Below, piece after piece: positions 9,074 through 18,084 of a DNA stretch of 23,221 nt. The DNA is from Chrysochromulina parva (Eukaryota > Haptophyta > Prymnesiales > Chrysochromulinaceae). The position numbers and the translations under genes were made by a program. Positions within the stretch are counted from its first letter, which is position 1. Every line of letters starts with the position of its first letter. Below the pieces are notes generated by a model that did not search any database, was not told the origin of the DNA, and worked only from the letters and a program-made list of their open reading frames with translations. Location: NCBI GenBank assembly GCA_002887195.1, contig PJAB01000600.1:1-23221 (forward strand), in the 5' to 3' direction.

Positions 9074-9343
9074 AATCCGTCGAAGCCGGTGTGTCCGCCG
9101 TATCATTATAATTTGTGAGGACAAAGGTAATCTCACAAAGGTACTAGACTACTAGTACTGATTGGTTGCTCTCAATACGGTGTATATCGCCATCTGCTTC
9201 TCAAGCGTGGTGGCCCTCGCTACGCAGCTTCACGGCCGGCGTGCTTCTATTGCTATTCAATTCATGTCAACTCGTGTGTATCCAGAAGTTTAGTCCGATT
9301 CGGGAATTGCGATGCCCGCGGTTTGAGGAAACGCCCTGCCGAC
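9074..9343. promoter_or_regulatory. Promoter region with short inverted and direct repeats
   Basis: Upstream of the permease gene there are two small inverted repeats: ttgtgag/ctcacaa (9113-9119 and 9132-9138) and gtactag/ctagtac (9141-9147 and 9152-9158). A direct repeat acaaaggta occurs at 9121-9129 and 9136-9144. The area is AT-richer than its surroundings. A role in transcription is inferred from position only. Confidence 0.4.
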
Positions 9344-10675
9344 ATGCCCAAATATGGCAGAGGAAAGGCCATGCCAGAGGAACACTTGAGCATGGCCAAC
9401 GAGAAGACAACCCTCACCGGTCACACAGTGAGCCCCAAAGAGCTATTCGACGCAGTGCGCCGCTCACGGTGGTACCACACTGCGCCCGTGATTCTCGCAG
9501 AGGTGATTGGCGCGGGCGTGCTTGGGCTGCCTTACGCGACAGCGCGCCTGGGTCTGGTGCACGGCGTGCTGACGTCGCTACTCTGTGCGGCGGTCGCATT
9601 CTATGCGGGCATGCTGCTGGTACGCGTGAAGCACGACCTCGACCAATCCGAGGCCGACTCCTACGAGGACCTTGCATGCGCGCTGGGCGGCGAGGCCTTT
9701 GGACGCCTAACGGGCGTCGTGGTGCGCGTGGCATGGGCCATGCTGTTGCCGTACTTTCTGCTTGCGTGTGCCAACGCGGTTGCTCTCATCGTGCCGGAGC
9801 CGCAGCCGAGCAGCTCGACGGCGGTTCTAATTACGGCGGTCATCCTGTTAGTTCCGCTGCAGCTGCGCACATTGCACCAAATCTCCGCCCTGTGCCTCCC
9901 GTCCTCGCTCGCCGTGATCACTGCAATTGTGATCATCCTCGCCACGCTGTTCTTCGAGGATCGCAGCCAAGGGCCGATGGCGAGCCCGGAGTCGAGCGGC
10001 ACTATCTTTGACTTCTTTGGCAACATCGGCGCGTTCCTATTCGCGTACATGGGGCACTCGATGTACCTCGAGATAATGCGCGAGATGGTGGACAGCCGCG
10101 AGTTTGGCTCGAAAGCCCTGCCCGTCGCCACCTTCGTCATGGTCGTGTGCTACACGGGCACGGCCGTCGCGGGCGTGTGCGCATATGGCGGCTCTGTGAG
10201 CGAATTTTTGCCCAACTCGATGCCCGAGGGGCTGCCCAAGCGTCTGGTGGGTGTGTTGCTAGCGTTCCACACGCTTGTCTCGTACCTCGTGGCGGGCCAG
10301 CCGCTTCATCGGAGTCTCCACGGCTTCGTCTTCCCAAGCACGGTGGGCGAGTACACGCCGCGCGCCGCCTTCGACTGGCTGCTGCTGACGTGCATGCAGC
10401 TCCTCGTGAGCGTGGTGGCTGCGATTTGCATCCCCTTTTTCGCCGACTTGCAGGGGCTGCTTGGGTCGCTGACGGGGTCCGCCTTTGTCTTCGGCTTCCC
10501 CGCCTTCTTCTTCTTACGCGCCTCGTCACTCGCCAACGTGCCCGTGAGCTGGCCCGACTACGTCGTCTGTGTGCTCTTCCTCTTCGTGCTCACGCCGCTC
10601 TTTATGGTCGTGGGCACTTATTCGGAGATAGTTGACATTCTAGAAAAGTGGGCCATCGAACTCAAACGCGAGTGA
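9344..10675 (+). CDS. Amino acid permease, AAAP/SLC38 type
   Basis: The protein has 443 residues from the first ATG; a later ATG at 9371 is also possible. It is an integral membrane transporter with about ten or eleven hydrophobic helices. The first bears the family signature (ILAEVIGAGVLGLPYATARLG), in which the broken TM1 helix with G-A/G-V-L-x-L-P lines the substrate site. A later helix has the NIGAFLFAYMGHSMYLEIMREM motif, matching the family's F-x-F-x-GH-x-x-x-P/E-I-x-x-x-M region. Such proteins move neutral amino acids across plasma or vacuolar membranes, usually by proton or sodium coupling. Substrate and membrane cannot be read from the sequence. The short N-terminal tail is cytosolic in the family. 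Confidence 0.92.
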   Translation: MPKYGRGKAMPEEHLSMANEKTTLTGHTVSPKELFDAVRRSRWYHTAPVILAEVIGAGVLGLPYATARLGLVHGVLTSLLCAAVAFYAGMLLVRVKHDLDQSEADSYEDLACALGGEAFGRLTGVVVRVAWAMLLPYFLLACANAVALIVPEPQPSSSTAVLITAVILLVPLQLRTLHQISALCLPSSLAVITAIVIILATLFFEDRSQGPMASPESSGTIFDFFGNIGAFLFAYMGHSMYLEIMREMVDSREFGSKALPVATFVMVVCYTGTAVAGVCAYGGSVSEFLPNSMPEGLPKRLVGVLLAFHTLVSYLVAGQPLHRSLHGFVFPSTVGEYTPRAAFDWLLLTCMQLLVSVVAAICIPFFADLQGLLGSLTGSAFVFGFPAFFFLRASSLANVPVSWPDYVVCVLFLFVLTPLFMVVGTYSEIVDILEKWAIELKRE

Positions 10676-10870
10676 TCTCGAGGTGTACTCCGAGAGATGT
10701 GTATCTTTCTCGGTTGCAGTTGTGAGTTGATTCGAGTACGGTCATGCCGACACGTGTAAGCAAGCAAGCAAGTGCTTGCTTGCTTGCTTGACACGTGTGA
10801 AACGAAACAGGTTGTCCCCCGCGCCGCCGAAGTTGCAGAAGTTGTTCTGCTGCTGTGTTCACAGCTCGTC
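10676..10870. other. Short intergenic region before TRAPPC11
   Basis: This spacer carries the 3' flank of the permease gene and the 5' flank of TRAPPC11. Its main feature is the large hairpin at 10750-10798. Confidence 0.5.
10750..10798. repeat. Long near-perfect inverted repeat upstream of TRAPPC11
   Basis: The left arm is acacgtgt followed by aagcaag-type tetramers (10750-10772). The right arm is the complementary cttg tetramers followed by acacgtgt (10774-10798), with one unpaired g as a bulge. Each arm ends in a CACGTG box, itself a palindrome. The element lies about 75-120 bases before the start codon, so it is either a promoter element or, if transcribed, a strong 5' UTR hairpin. Confidence 0.9.
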
Positions 10871-13800
10871 ATGGCGGCCGCGGCGTCGCTCGACGCTTTC
10901 CTTGAGGAACGTCCGCTGCCGCTCGTCGCGCTCGTCGGCTCGCAGGACCTGCACTGCGCGCTCACCACGCGCAAGCCGGCGGCCGACGAGCTGCACGCGC
11001 GCTACCTGAGCCTGCCCGAGGACACAGCGCAGCTCGACTACGCGGGATCGACAAGCGACGAGGGGTCGGCCAGTGTGCTCAAGCGCGGCTGGCTGCACAA
11101 GCACACCTACGTCGTCGCCCCGATCCTCTCGCTCTGGTTCCTGTGGGAGGCTGACACGCCGATGGCTCCCATCCTCGCTCGCCTCGAGAGCTTCCGCACG
11201 AGGGTGCGGCCCTCGTGCAAGATTGTGCTCGTGCTCGTTTCCAAGTCGGGCGCGGGCGCCGCCCTCAACGCGCTCGCCGCGCCCGCGAAGGACGACGAGC
11301 GCGCCTCGGCGCTGCGCAAGGCCGCCGAGCTCGACTCGCGCTCCGTCCTCTCGCTCACGCTCGTCGACAGCAAGGACGAGGCGATTCTTCGCTTCGAGGA
11401 GACTTCGGTGCGCCGGGTGGAGCGCGCACTGCTCGAGGCCGCGCTCAACTACTACAAGGACGATTCGCGCAGCAACAAGAAGATGAAGGCGTCGGGGCGC
11501 GTTGGTGGTGGCGCGGCGCTGCTGGCACGCCACCACTTCAAGCGCGCCTACTACTCCGAGGTGCGTCGGGACGCGGCGTCGGCGGCGAAGCACTGGCAGA
11601 CGTGCTCGGGCGCGTTGCTCGATCTGCTGCGCTTGGTCGTCTCTCCGCCCTCGGAGGCCGAGCGGCCGCTCGTCAAGCTCGCCGAGGTGAAGCGCATCGC
11701 CGAATTCGTCAACCGTAAGATGCTCGCGGCGGCCTTCGAGGCGCTGAGGATCACAGAGGCGTGCGAAGCCTTCCGCAAGCACATGCGCACCTTCCGCCAG
11801 CTCGTGCACGTGCCCCCTCCTCCCGGGAGCGCCAGTTCGCTCACGCCTGTGAGTGCCGCCTCGATCGCGGCGGCGGGGCACGTGCACTGGGGATGGCTCG
11901 GCAAGCAGTACCGCATGTTCGCGAGGCTGCTGGAGGCGGTCGGAGCGAGCGGCGCAGGCGCGGCGGCCAAGGGCGCGGCCACTGGCGTGCACCCGCAGTA
12001 CACCGAGTGCGGCTACTACTACCAGGCCGCCGCGAGCTGCGCCCTCGAACGCCGCAAGTGCGCGGAGAAGCTCATAGCGGCGGGGGCGCTCGCCGCAGCA
12101 CCTGCCACCGCCGCCGCGGCCGAGTCTGCGGGGACGGGGGCGGCGGCGGCGGCGGCGGCGGCCTTTCTGCCGACGGTGCTCATCGACGGTATGCCGGCTA
12201 CCTTGGTCGCGCTCGAGCTCGGCGTCGTTGCGGACGTATCGGTCGCCGCGGACTCGGGGCTCGTCATCGAGCTGCTCACGAAGGCCTATGAGCAGTTCAA
12301 GCAGTCACGCCAGCTGCGTATGATTCTCTTCCTCGCGGCGCAGGTGAGGGCCGCCGAGGATCGCTGATGACAGCCACTGATGCTCGCTGATGGCCACTGA
12401 TAGCCGCTGAGTGCCACTGATGGCCACTGATGGCCTAGCTGATTGCCTACCTGATAGGCCATCAGGAGCACTCATGGCAACCGATGGTCAGTGCTTGCTC
12501 CACCCTCTTAAGTGCTTGCTCTCAATGCTTGCTCACTGGGCGGCGCAGATGGCCGAGGAATACTTTTACGCTCACAACTTCGCCATGGCCAAGCGCTTCT
12601 ACGAGCGCGTCGCGAAGACGTACCAGAAGGAGCGTTGGTTCCACGTGCTCGCGCACACGCAGCGCTGCCTACGCGAGTGCTCGGAGCAGCTCGGGCTGCT
12701 CCAAGAGTTCGTGTCCACGTCGGTCGCCCTCTTGTCGAGCCGCCTCTCGTCGGCGCCCGAGGCGGCGCGCGCGCTCGTCGGGCTGCTCGCGCTCGTCAAG
12801 GTGCAGCCTTCAGATGGGCTCCTCGCCGAAGCCGCCAAGGCACCCACCACCTTGATCACGATGACCACCGTCGCCTCTTCCGCTGGCGGCGCCGCGCCTC
12901 CACCGGCGCCGGCGCCCTTTCCGCCGCTCACCTCGCCCATCTCGCTCGACCTCGATGGCACGCAGTCGCTCCTCTCATGCACGGCCGTCTGGTCGATGCC
13001 CTCGATCGTCCTCGGCGAGTCTGCGACGCTCGAGATCGCGCTCAGATCGCACCTGGCCGGCGCGCTCGACCTGAACGCGCTCCGGCTGAGCGCGTCCGAC
13101 CCGTCGCTCAGCACGACGCTCAGCAGCCTCCCGCCCGACGCGAGTGCCACGACGCCCGCCACGACGCTCGCTACGGCGGCGGGCGCGCCGCTGCATCTCG
13201 AAGCGGGCGGCGTGATGGTGGTGCGCTTCACCTATTCACCCAAGGTGGCGGCGGTCGTCTCGCTGCTCTCAATCTCCGTCCAGCTCGGCCTCGAGCCATG
13301 CGCCATAATCCTCTCCATTCCCGTCGTCGCCCCCGCCGACGAAGCGGCGCCCGACGGCACGCCCACTGCACCGCAGATCTCCGTGACCGAGCCACCGCCG
13401 GACTTGAGCCTCACGTTATCGCACCCTCCGACTCTCCTCAATCGCGAGGCGACCTTGACCACGCTCACCCTGCTCACGGCTGCTGATGAAGTCTTCGAGG
13501 GCACCCTGAGCCTGACGCTCGCCACGGCGCCCGAAGGTGACGAGTTCCAGACGGCGGACCTCGCCTCCTTCCCCGAGGCGGGCGGCAGCACTCCGGCCGG
13601 CCTGCGCGTCCCCTTTGCACCCGCGCCCCTCACGCCTCTCGCGGGCAGCACCGGCGGCACCCCCTCAGCCGCCATCATCACCTCGCCCGGCCGTCCGAGC
13701 CGCGGCGGCAACGTGTCTGCCACCGCTGCAGCCACTTCGATGGTCGGAATCTTCTCCTCTCCTCTGCCGTCGCCGGGCTCGTTTGGCTCTCGGCTCGACG

Positions 13801-14945
13801 CGACGCCGCTGCTGGCCACACCGGGCTCCCCGACACTCCTCCTTCCAAAGCTGCTCACTGCCGAAGGCAAGCCGCTCCCCTCCTCGCTCACACTCCCGCG
13901 CATGGCGCCCTCGGCCACGCACACCGTGCCGGTCGCGCTGTGCACGTACGCGCCCGGCAAGTACACCCTGCTTGCGGTCGCACGCTACACGACGGCGGGC
14001 GGCAAGCCGACACAGGAGGTCTCGATGAGCTTTGATCTCCTCGCGGCGCCCGCGGTGAGCGTGCAGACGAGCTTCGTCCTCACTGCCGACCAGCGGCAGC
14101 GTGGCCACTTGTGCCGCGGCGAGCCGGTGAACGTGCTCGTGCGCGTCACCAGCGTCGCGCCGCCGCCCGCGAGCCTTCGATTGCACTCTGTCACGATGCT
14201 GCCCGCGAACTACACCGATCAGGCCGTCGGCACCGACGAGGCCACCGCGGCGGAGGCAGCGGCCGAGGGCGGTGCGCGGCTGAGCGAGGCCGGAGCGGTG
14301 CCGCTGCTCACACTCGCAGAGGGTACTGCCGCCGAGGTGGATGCCGGTGGGTGCGAGATGCGCGAGGGCTCGATCTACTCGTGCCTCTTTCGATTGGAAC
14401 CGACGCGTGACGTGCGCGCCACATCCCTCGGCCACGTGCATGTCCGTTGGGTGCGCGCTCTCTCGGAGGGGTCCGCGCGAGGCGCCGTGCCGGGCACGAT
14501 CGAGCGCATGGCCGAGGACGTCGTCGCGCTGCCGCCCGTCGACGTGCGCGCGTCCGAATTCGAGCTCTCGTACCATCTGCCCACGGAGGGCCAGCTCGGG
14601 GCGATGCTCACGCTCATCGTAGTCGTCACCAACCGAACCAAGGAGATTCGCTCGCTGCGACTCTCCTTTTCGGAGAACGAGTCCTGCCTCTTCTGCGGCC
14701 TGAAGCTCTACCACTTTCGGCTGCCGCCCGCCTTCTCGCACACGCTCACCTTCAACGTGGTGCCCATCAAGACGGGCGCGGTCCACCTGCCGATGCCTCG
14801 GCTGCTGTGCGTCGACACCTCGGCCGAGCTCATCGACGCCTCGGCGCAGCACCGTGTCTTTGTGCGCCCGGCGGAGCCGTTGCCCGACCTCGCATTCACG
14901 CAGAGCGCACAGGTGGCGAGTGGCCATGTGGAGCAGTCGGCGTGA
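10871..14945 (+). CDS. TRAPPC11: TRAPP complex subunit TRAPPC11 (foie gras homologue)
   Basis: Two exons, 10871-12343 and 12549-14945, give a protein of 1289 residues; vertebrate TRAPPC11 is a little over 1100. TRAPPC11 is a subunit of the TRAPP III tethering complex in ER-Golgi traffic. The N-terminal region (ERPLPLVALVG, LHKHTYVVAPILSLWFLW) and the foie gras domain at about 190-400 (ALNYYKDDSRSNKKMK, HFKRAYYSEVRRDAASAAKHW, ECGYYYQAAASCALERRKCAEKL) are typical. Joining the exons gives LAAQ-MAEEYFYAHNFAMAKRFYE, the expected helical repeat. A Ser/Pro/Thr-rich insert lies around 840-960, and the C-terminal beta-rich gryzun region ends near 1160-1289 (FSENESCLFCGLKLYHFRLPP). The start is the first ATG in frame, with MAAAASLDAFLEERPLP. 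Confidence 0.93.
12344..12548 (+). other. TRAPPC11 intron (GT-AG, phase 0)
   Basis: The donor is CAG|GTGAGG and the acceptor GGCGCAG|ATGGCC. Removal of 205 bases joins the two parts in frame, while reading through meets a TGA after seven codons. The intron holds a tandem repeat of about 10 bp (ctgatggcca variants, 12364-12440), a 10-bp stem (12427-12436 with 12456-12465) and two copies of agtgcttgct (12490 and 12511), the same decamer as in the hairpin before the gene. Confidence 0.9.
12364..12440. repeat. Tandem ctgatggcca-type repeat in the intron
   Basis: There are at least seven imperfect units of about 10 bp, each containing CTGAT or CTGAG plus GGCCA or GCCA. The array starts about 20 bp after the splice donor and could contain a branch-point-like CTGAT, but none can be singled out. 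Confidence 0.8.
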
Positions 14946-15267
14946 ACGGGGAGGGTGTGATGATCCTAGTCTGGTGCTCCGATGGCGAAATTGCAATCAT
15001 TGCATGATGACGGCGCGCGGCAAGCCCGCGAGCCGCGACAGACGCCTGGTCGGGTTACAGTGCCACATCGGGACGAGATGGAGCATGGTCTTGGAGTGCA
15101 TGCCTCGTGCCACGCGTGTGCGCTAAGTGAGTGTGCGCCGCGAATGTGCGCAAGCAGGGCCATATTTATAAGTATCCATTCACAGGATGCCGTTCACAGA
15201 TCGACTGGAATAACCCTTTGAAGCGCTGACCGCGGATGTACAGAACAGGAGGCCGCGCGAATCGCCA
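14946..15267. promoter_or_regulatory. Spacer with a TATA-like element before the GT90 gene
   Basis: This 322-bp region separates TRAPPC11 from the glycosyltransferase gene. A TTTATAAG element at 15165-15172, about 95 bases before the start codon, is a plausible TATA box. No other gene is supported in the spacer. Confidence 0.4.
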
Positions 15268-17061
15268 ATGGGCACGGGTGTTTCGCATCGAGAGCCGTCC
15301 ACGATGCGTTCGGTGCTGCTCGTACTCTGTGGCGCAATCGCTGCGCTTGCTCTGCGTCCGCTGTTCTCGTCTGAATCTATGATACCGGCAGAGCACTGCA
15401 CAGCGCAGGAGCAGCGCGTCGCGCTCCTGGAGGTGACAGTGCGCCGCCTGCAGCGGCAGGTGGGTCAGGTCGACCCTCGAGGATCGTGCCCGCCGTGCAC
15501 CTCATCCCCGACCTGGTCCGTTTCAGCTCGTCTTTCGGCCGGCGTGGCGGCCGCGCCGACCGGCAACTCGTCGTCACCATCGCCGCCTCGGCAGCTGTGG
15601 ACGTGGACACCGCTGGTGATGCACTCGCTGCGTCCCTTCGAGCGGCTCAATGGCGGCATCACCCTCAGGGGGCTTCGCCTCGCCGAACAGAAGTGCAAGA
15701 TCTCTACGTGGTGCCACCGCGCGCAGGTGATCGACGGGCGGCTATACATCACCGACTTGCGCTCCATCTTCTTCGATCGCCATTACGCGATGGCGCGAAT
15801 CATGCCGCTGCTGCTCACGATGAAGCGCTTCAAGGTACCCGATCTCGACGCCGTCTTTTCGGGCACGGACTACCCAATCATCGACCTGCCGCGCGACGCT
15901 GACCACATGAAGCGCATGTACGGCCCGGGCCAGCCCCTTCCGCCGCTCTTCTCGCCAACGGCCAACACGGTCTCGCTGGATCTGCCCTGGCCCGACTTCT
16001 CCTTCTTCCCGCCGCTGGGCCGGTGCGGCAAGCCATGCACACATCCGCTCAAGACGCCGCGCTGGCAGCTCGCGCACCCGCAGCTGCTCGCGCTCGGGAG
16101 GAAAATCAAGTTCAGCGACCGCATCGACCGCGCCGTCTTCACGGGCAACATGAAGACGAGCCCCAATCGACAGACCATCTTCCACCAGGCGCAGCGCCAC
16201 CCCGAGCTCCTCTTCGTCAACGAGGTGTATATCAAGACGTCGCCGCCTTCGTGCTTCGAGATTGGCGAGCCGAACGTGACGCAGGGCGGCGTGCTCGTCA
16301 AGCGGTGCGGCCTCTCCTTTGAGGAGCTCTGCCGGTACAAGTACACGCTCAACGTGGGCTCGAACGGGTATGCGAACAAGCTCAAGTACCTCTTCCTCAC
16401 GGGCTCGGTCGTCATCTGGGTGCGACGCGACTCGCTCAACTTCGAATTCTTCGAGGGCCACTTCGTGCCTGGCGTGCACTATGCGTCGGTCGAGACGGTC
16501 GATGAGGTGCCCGACATGATCCGCCGTCTGCAGGCCGACCCCGCGTGGGCCGAGTCGATCGCGCGCGCCGGCCAGGAGCAGATGGCCTCGATGGACGTCG
16601 AGGAGGTCGCTCACTACTGCTACCAGATGCTCAAAGGGTACGCGGCGCTCCAACGCTTCAAGCCAAAGCGCGACCCTCGCTCATGGGAGGTCAACTGCGA
16701 GGACGACATGGTGCGCCACTACGACCGTGGCACGATGCTGCAGGAGCTCTATCTCATCGAGGACAACTCGAGCTGCCTACGTCCGCCGACGCCTGGCACT
16801 CGGCTCGAGGCACCGGGCTGGGGCGGGGCGTATCAGGGTACGCACCCGCCTTGCCTCGCCTCGCACGACCTGAGCGCACCCGCAGAGGTGGGCGTGTGCA
16901 CCGAAGGCACGCCGCAGTACCTCGCCTCAGGCCGCCTGGACGGGCCCGACTGGGATCTGCCCGAAGCCTACCGGGGCGGCGCGCTCGTCGACTGGAGCAC
17001 GGAGGATCCAGCGACCACCGGCAAGGGCGCGAAGACGCTCCCTTGGGGCACCTACAAGTAG
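15268..17061 (+). CDS. CAP10-type glycosyltransferase, family GT90
   Basis: The protein has 597 residues. Near the N-terminus a hydrophobic helix (SVLLVLCGAIAALAL) makes it a type II Golgi/ER protein with a short cytosolic tail; the ATG at 15304 would give an even shorter tail. A Ser/Pro-rich stem follows. The CAP10/GT90 domain runs from about 130 to 470: RSIFFDRHYAMARIMPLL, DRAVFTGNMKTSPNRQ near 290 (the family's W/F-x-G...R motif), then YKYTLNVGSNGYANKLKYLF and GSVVIWVRRDSLNFEFFEG, matching the donor-binding G-x-x-x-x-x-K-x-x-x-L-F and the following strand. The family includes protein O-glucosyl/xylosyltransferases and fungal capsule enzymes, using UDP-sugars in the lumen. Which sugar and acceptor apply is unknown. 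The last 90 residues are a Gly/Pro-rich extension with several Cys and no known domain. Confidence 0.9.
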   Translation: MGTGVSHREPSTMRSVLLVLCGAIAALALRPLFSSESMIPAEHCTAQEQRVALLEVTVRRLQRQVGQVDPRGSCPPCTSSPTWSVSARLSAGVAAAPTGNSSSPSPPRQLWTWTPLVMHSLRPFERLNGGITLRGLRLAEQKCKISTWCHRAQVIDGRLYITDLRSIFFDRHYAMARIMPLLLTMKRFKVPDLDAVFSGTDYPIIDLPRDADHMKRMYGPGQPLPPLFSPTANTVSLDLPWPDFSFFPPLGRCGKPCTHPLKTPRWQLAHPQLLALGRKIKFSDRIDRAVFTGNMKTSPNRQTIFHQAQRHPELLFVNEVYIKTSPPSCFEIGEPNVTQGGVLVKRCGLSFEELCRYKYTLNVGSNGYANKLKYLFLTGSVVIWVRRDSLNFEFFEGHFVPGVHYASVETVDEVPDMIRRLQADPAWAESIARAGQEQMASMDVEEVAHYCYQMLKGYAALQRFKPKRDPRSWEVNCEDDMVRHYDRGTMLQELYLIEDNSSCLRPPTPGTRLEAPGWGGAYQGTHPPCLASHDLSAPAEVGVCTEGTPQYLASGRLDGPDWDLPEAYRGGALVDWSTEDPATTGKGAKTLPWGTYK

Positions 17062-17593
17062 GACCGTGGGCACTGACCACATGGACATGCCCCGCGACCT
17101 CGCCCTGTGCTGGCTAGCCTGCATCCTGCTTCCTGCGCATGTTGCACATCCGCAGTGGGCATCCGCCCACAATAGCACACTCCCCCCACACGGGGTCGGG
17201 GAGTCGGGGCGACAGCGCCCGCACGTGTGTCTCTGTGTCTCATTCTCGCGCCGTAGGTTTACAGCGGGCGGCGTCTTCGCGCGTCGCGCCTTCCATGGCC
17301 TTCACGCGCCTATTTGGTTAGAAAATCCCGACACCTCTAGATGAAAGATGAAAGCAATTGAGGATGTAAGATCGCTTCACCTCGATTTTGACAGTTATTA
17401 TTCACAGTTGCCGGCGGAGTGTGTCAGTGTGCGTGAAGCAAGCTAATTAGTCGAAACAACACAAGTGCCGGTCCGGTGTCTAGGGTGTCGACTTAAACCT
17501 TTGGCTGTGAAGTTCAGGTGTATTCATCATGAAGTTCAGGTCGTCGACTACCCGGTAGTCCTCTCGGTTCTGACTCGCTGCGGACGCCGGGGT
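17062..17593. other. Intergenic region between GT90 and the selenoprotein gene
   Basis: The first half has two adjacent inverted repeats, gtgggc/gcccac (17155-17170) and actcccc/ggggagt (17179-17204), about 100 bases after the GT90 stop. They could be 3' UTR structure. The second half is AT-rich and contains the promoter-proximal repeats listed separately. No gene is seen. Confidence 0.5.
17508..17560 (+). promoter_or_regulatory. Direct repeat and 15-bp palindrome before the selenoprotein gene
   Basis: A 12-bp sequence, tgaagttcaggt, occurs at 17508-17519 and again at 17530-17541, 22 bp apart or two helical turns. It is followed by gactacc-c-ggtagtc (17546-17560), a perfect palindrome around one base. 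All sit 34-86 bp upstream of the TATA element, as expected of factor-binding sites. The function is inferred. Confidence 0.45.
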
Positions 17594-17599
17594 TATAAA
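17594..17599 (+). promoter_or_regulatory. TATAAA box of the selenoprotein gene
   Basis: A perfect TATAAA lies 37 bases upstream of the ATG at 17631. A start site 25-30 bases downstream of it would leave a very short leader, so translation may begin at this ATG or at the next one, two codons on. Confidence 0.55.
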
Positions 17600-17630
17600 G
17601 TCTGTGGTGCGTCTTTAACCCACCGCACCC

Positions 17631-18047
17631 ATGTCAATGGTCATCATCGGAGGTGTGATAGCCGCGGGCGCACTCGCCTCCATGCTCTTTTGCGGACGCC
17701 GAGCACCTTCGGTGCCGATCGCCGAACTCGAGCAAGTCCAGGCTGGCTCGGTGGTTGCGATTGACGGCAAGTCGCAGCTGAAAGCCCTGTTCGCGCAGAG
17801 TGGCAAGGCTGTTGTCTATCTCACGGCCTCTTGGTGAGGTGGTTGCAATCCCGCAAAGTTTGCTGCGACTTTCGGGAGCGAGGAATTCGAGGGCAAAGCG
17901 ACATTTGCTATCGGCGATTTTGATAAACTCAACTCTCCCGAGTTTTCGACTGGCTATGTGCCTACCATCTTGCTTATCTCTTCGGGCAAGTTGGTTGATA
18001 AATTTGCGGGCAATGACTTCCGCAAGATAGTGGCCTTCCTCGGCTAG
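17631..18047 (+). CDS. Thioredoxin-fold selenoprotein, UxxC redox motif (UGA recoded)
   Basis: Read with the in-frame TGA at 17835-17837 as selenocysteine, the gene codes for 138 residues ending at TAG. Residues 3-20 form a hydrophobic anchor or signal. A thioredoxin fold follows: the strand AVVYLTASW, then U69-G-G-C72 in place of the usual C-G-P-C directly after the conserved Trp, N-P-A-K-F in the following helix, TFAIGDFDKL as the third strand, the cis-proline loop YVPTILL with Pro111, and the GKLVDKFAG hairpin. Sec replaces the attacking Cys, as in known UxxC oxidoreductases, and the protein should reduce or exchange disulfides or peroxides at a membrane or in a secretory compartment. A SECIS hairpin lies 38 bases after the stop codon. 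Frame, motif and SECIS agree, so a pseudogene or sequencing error is unlikely. The natural partner is unknown. Confidence 0.88.
17835..17837 (+). other. In-frame UGA, predicted selenocysteine codon
   Basis: TGG-TGA-GGT-GGT-TGC puts the UGA directly after the conserved Trp and three codons before the resolving Cys. This is the position of the attacking Cys in thioredoxins. Translation to the right of it keeps the fold for 69 more residues. Confidence 0.88.
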
Positions 18048-18084
18048 TAAAGGAGTCCACGAGATGGTATCCGCCACACGAGAG

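Noticed and set aside
12411..12548. Separate start for the second TRAPPC11 segment inside the intron
   Set aside because: The GT-AG junction restores the conserved AQ-MAEEY sequence, and the extra codons are repeat-derived.
17631..17837. Short 68-residue protein ending at the TGA, or a thioredoxin pseudogene
   Set aside because: The frame after the TGA stays intact to a TAG and carries the rest of the fold. There is a single stop and it lies at the catalytic position, which decay would not select.
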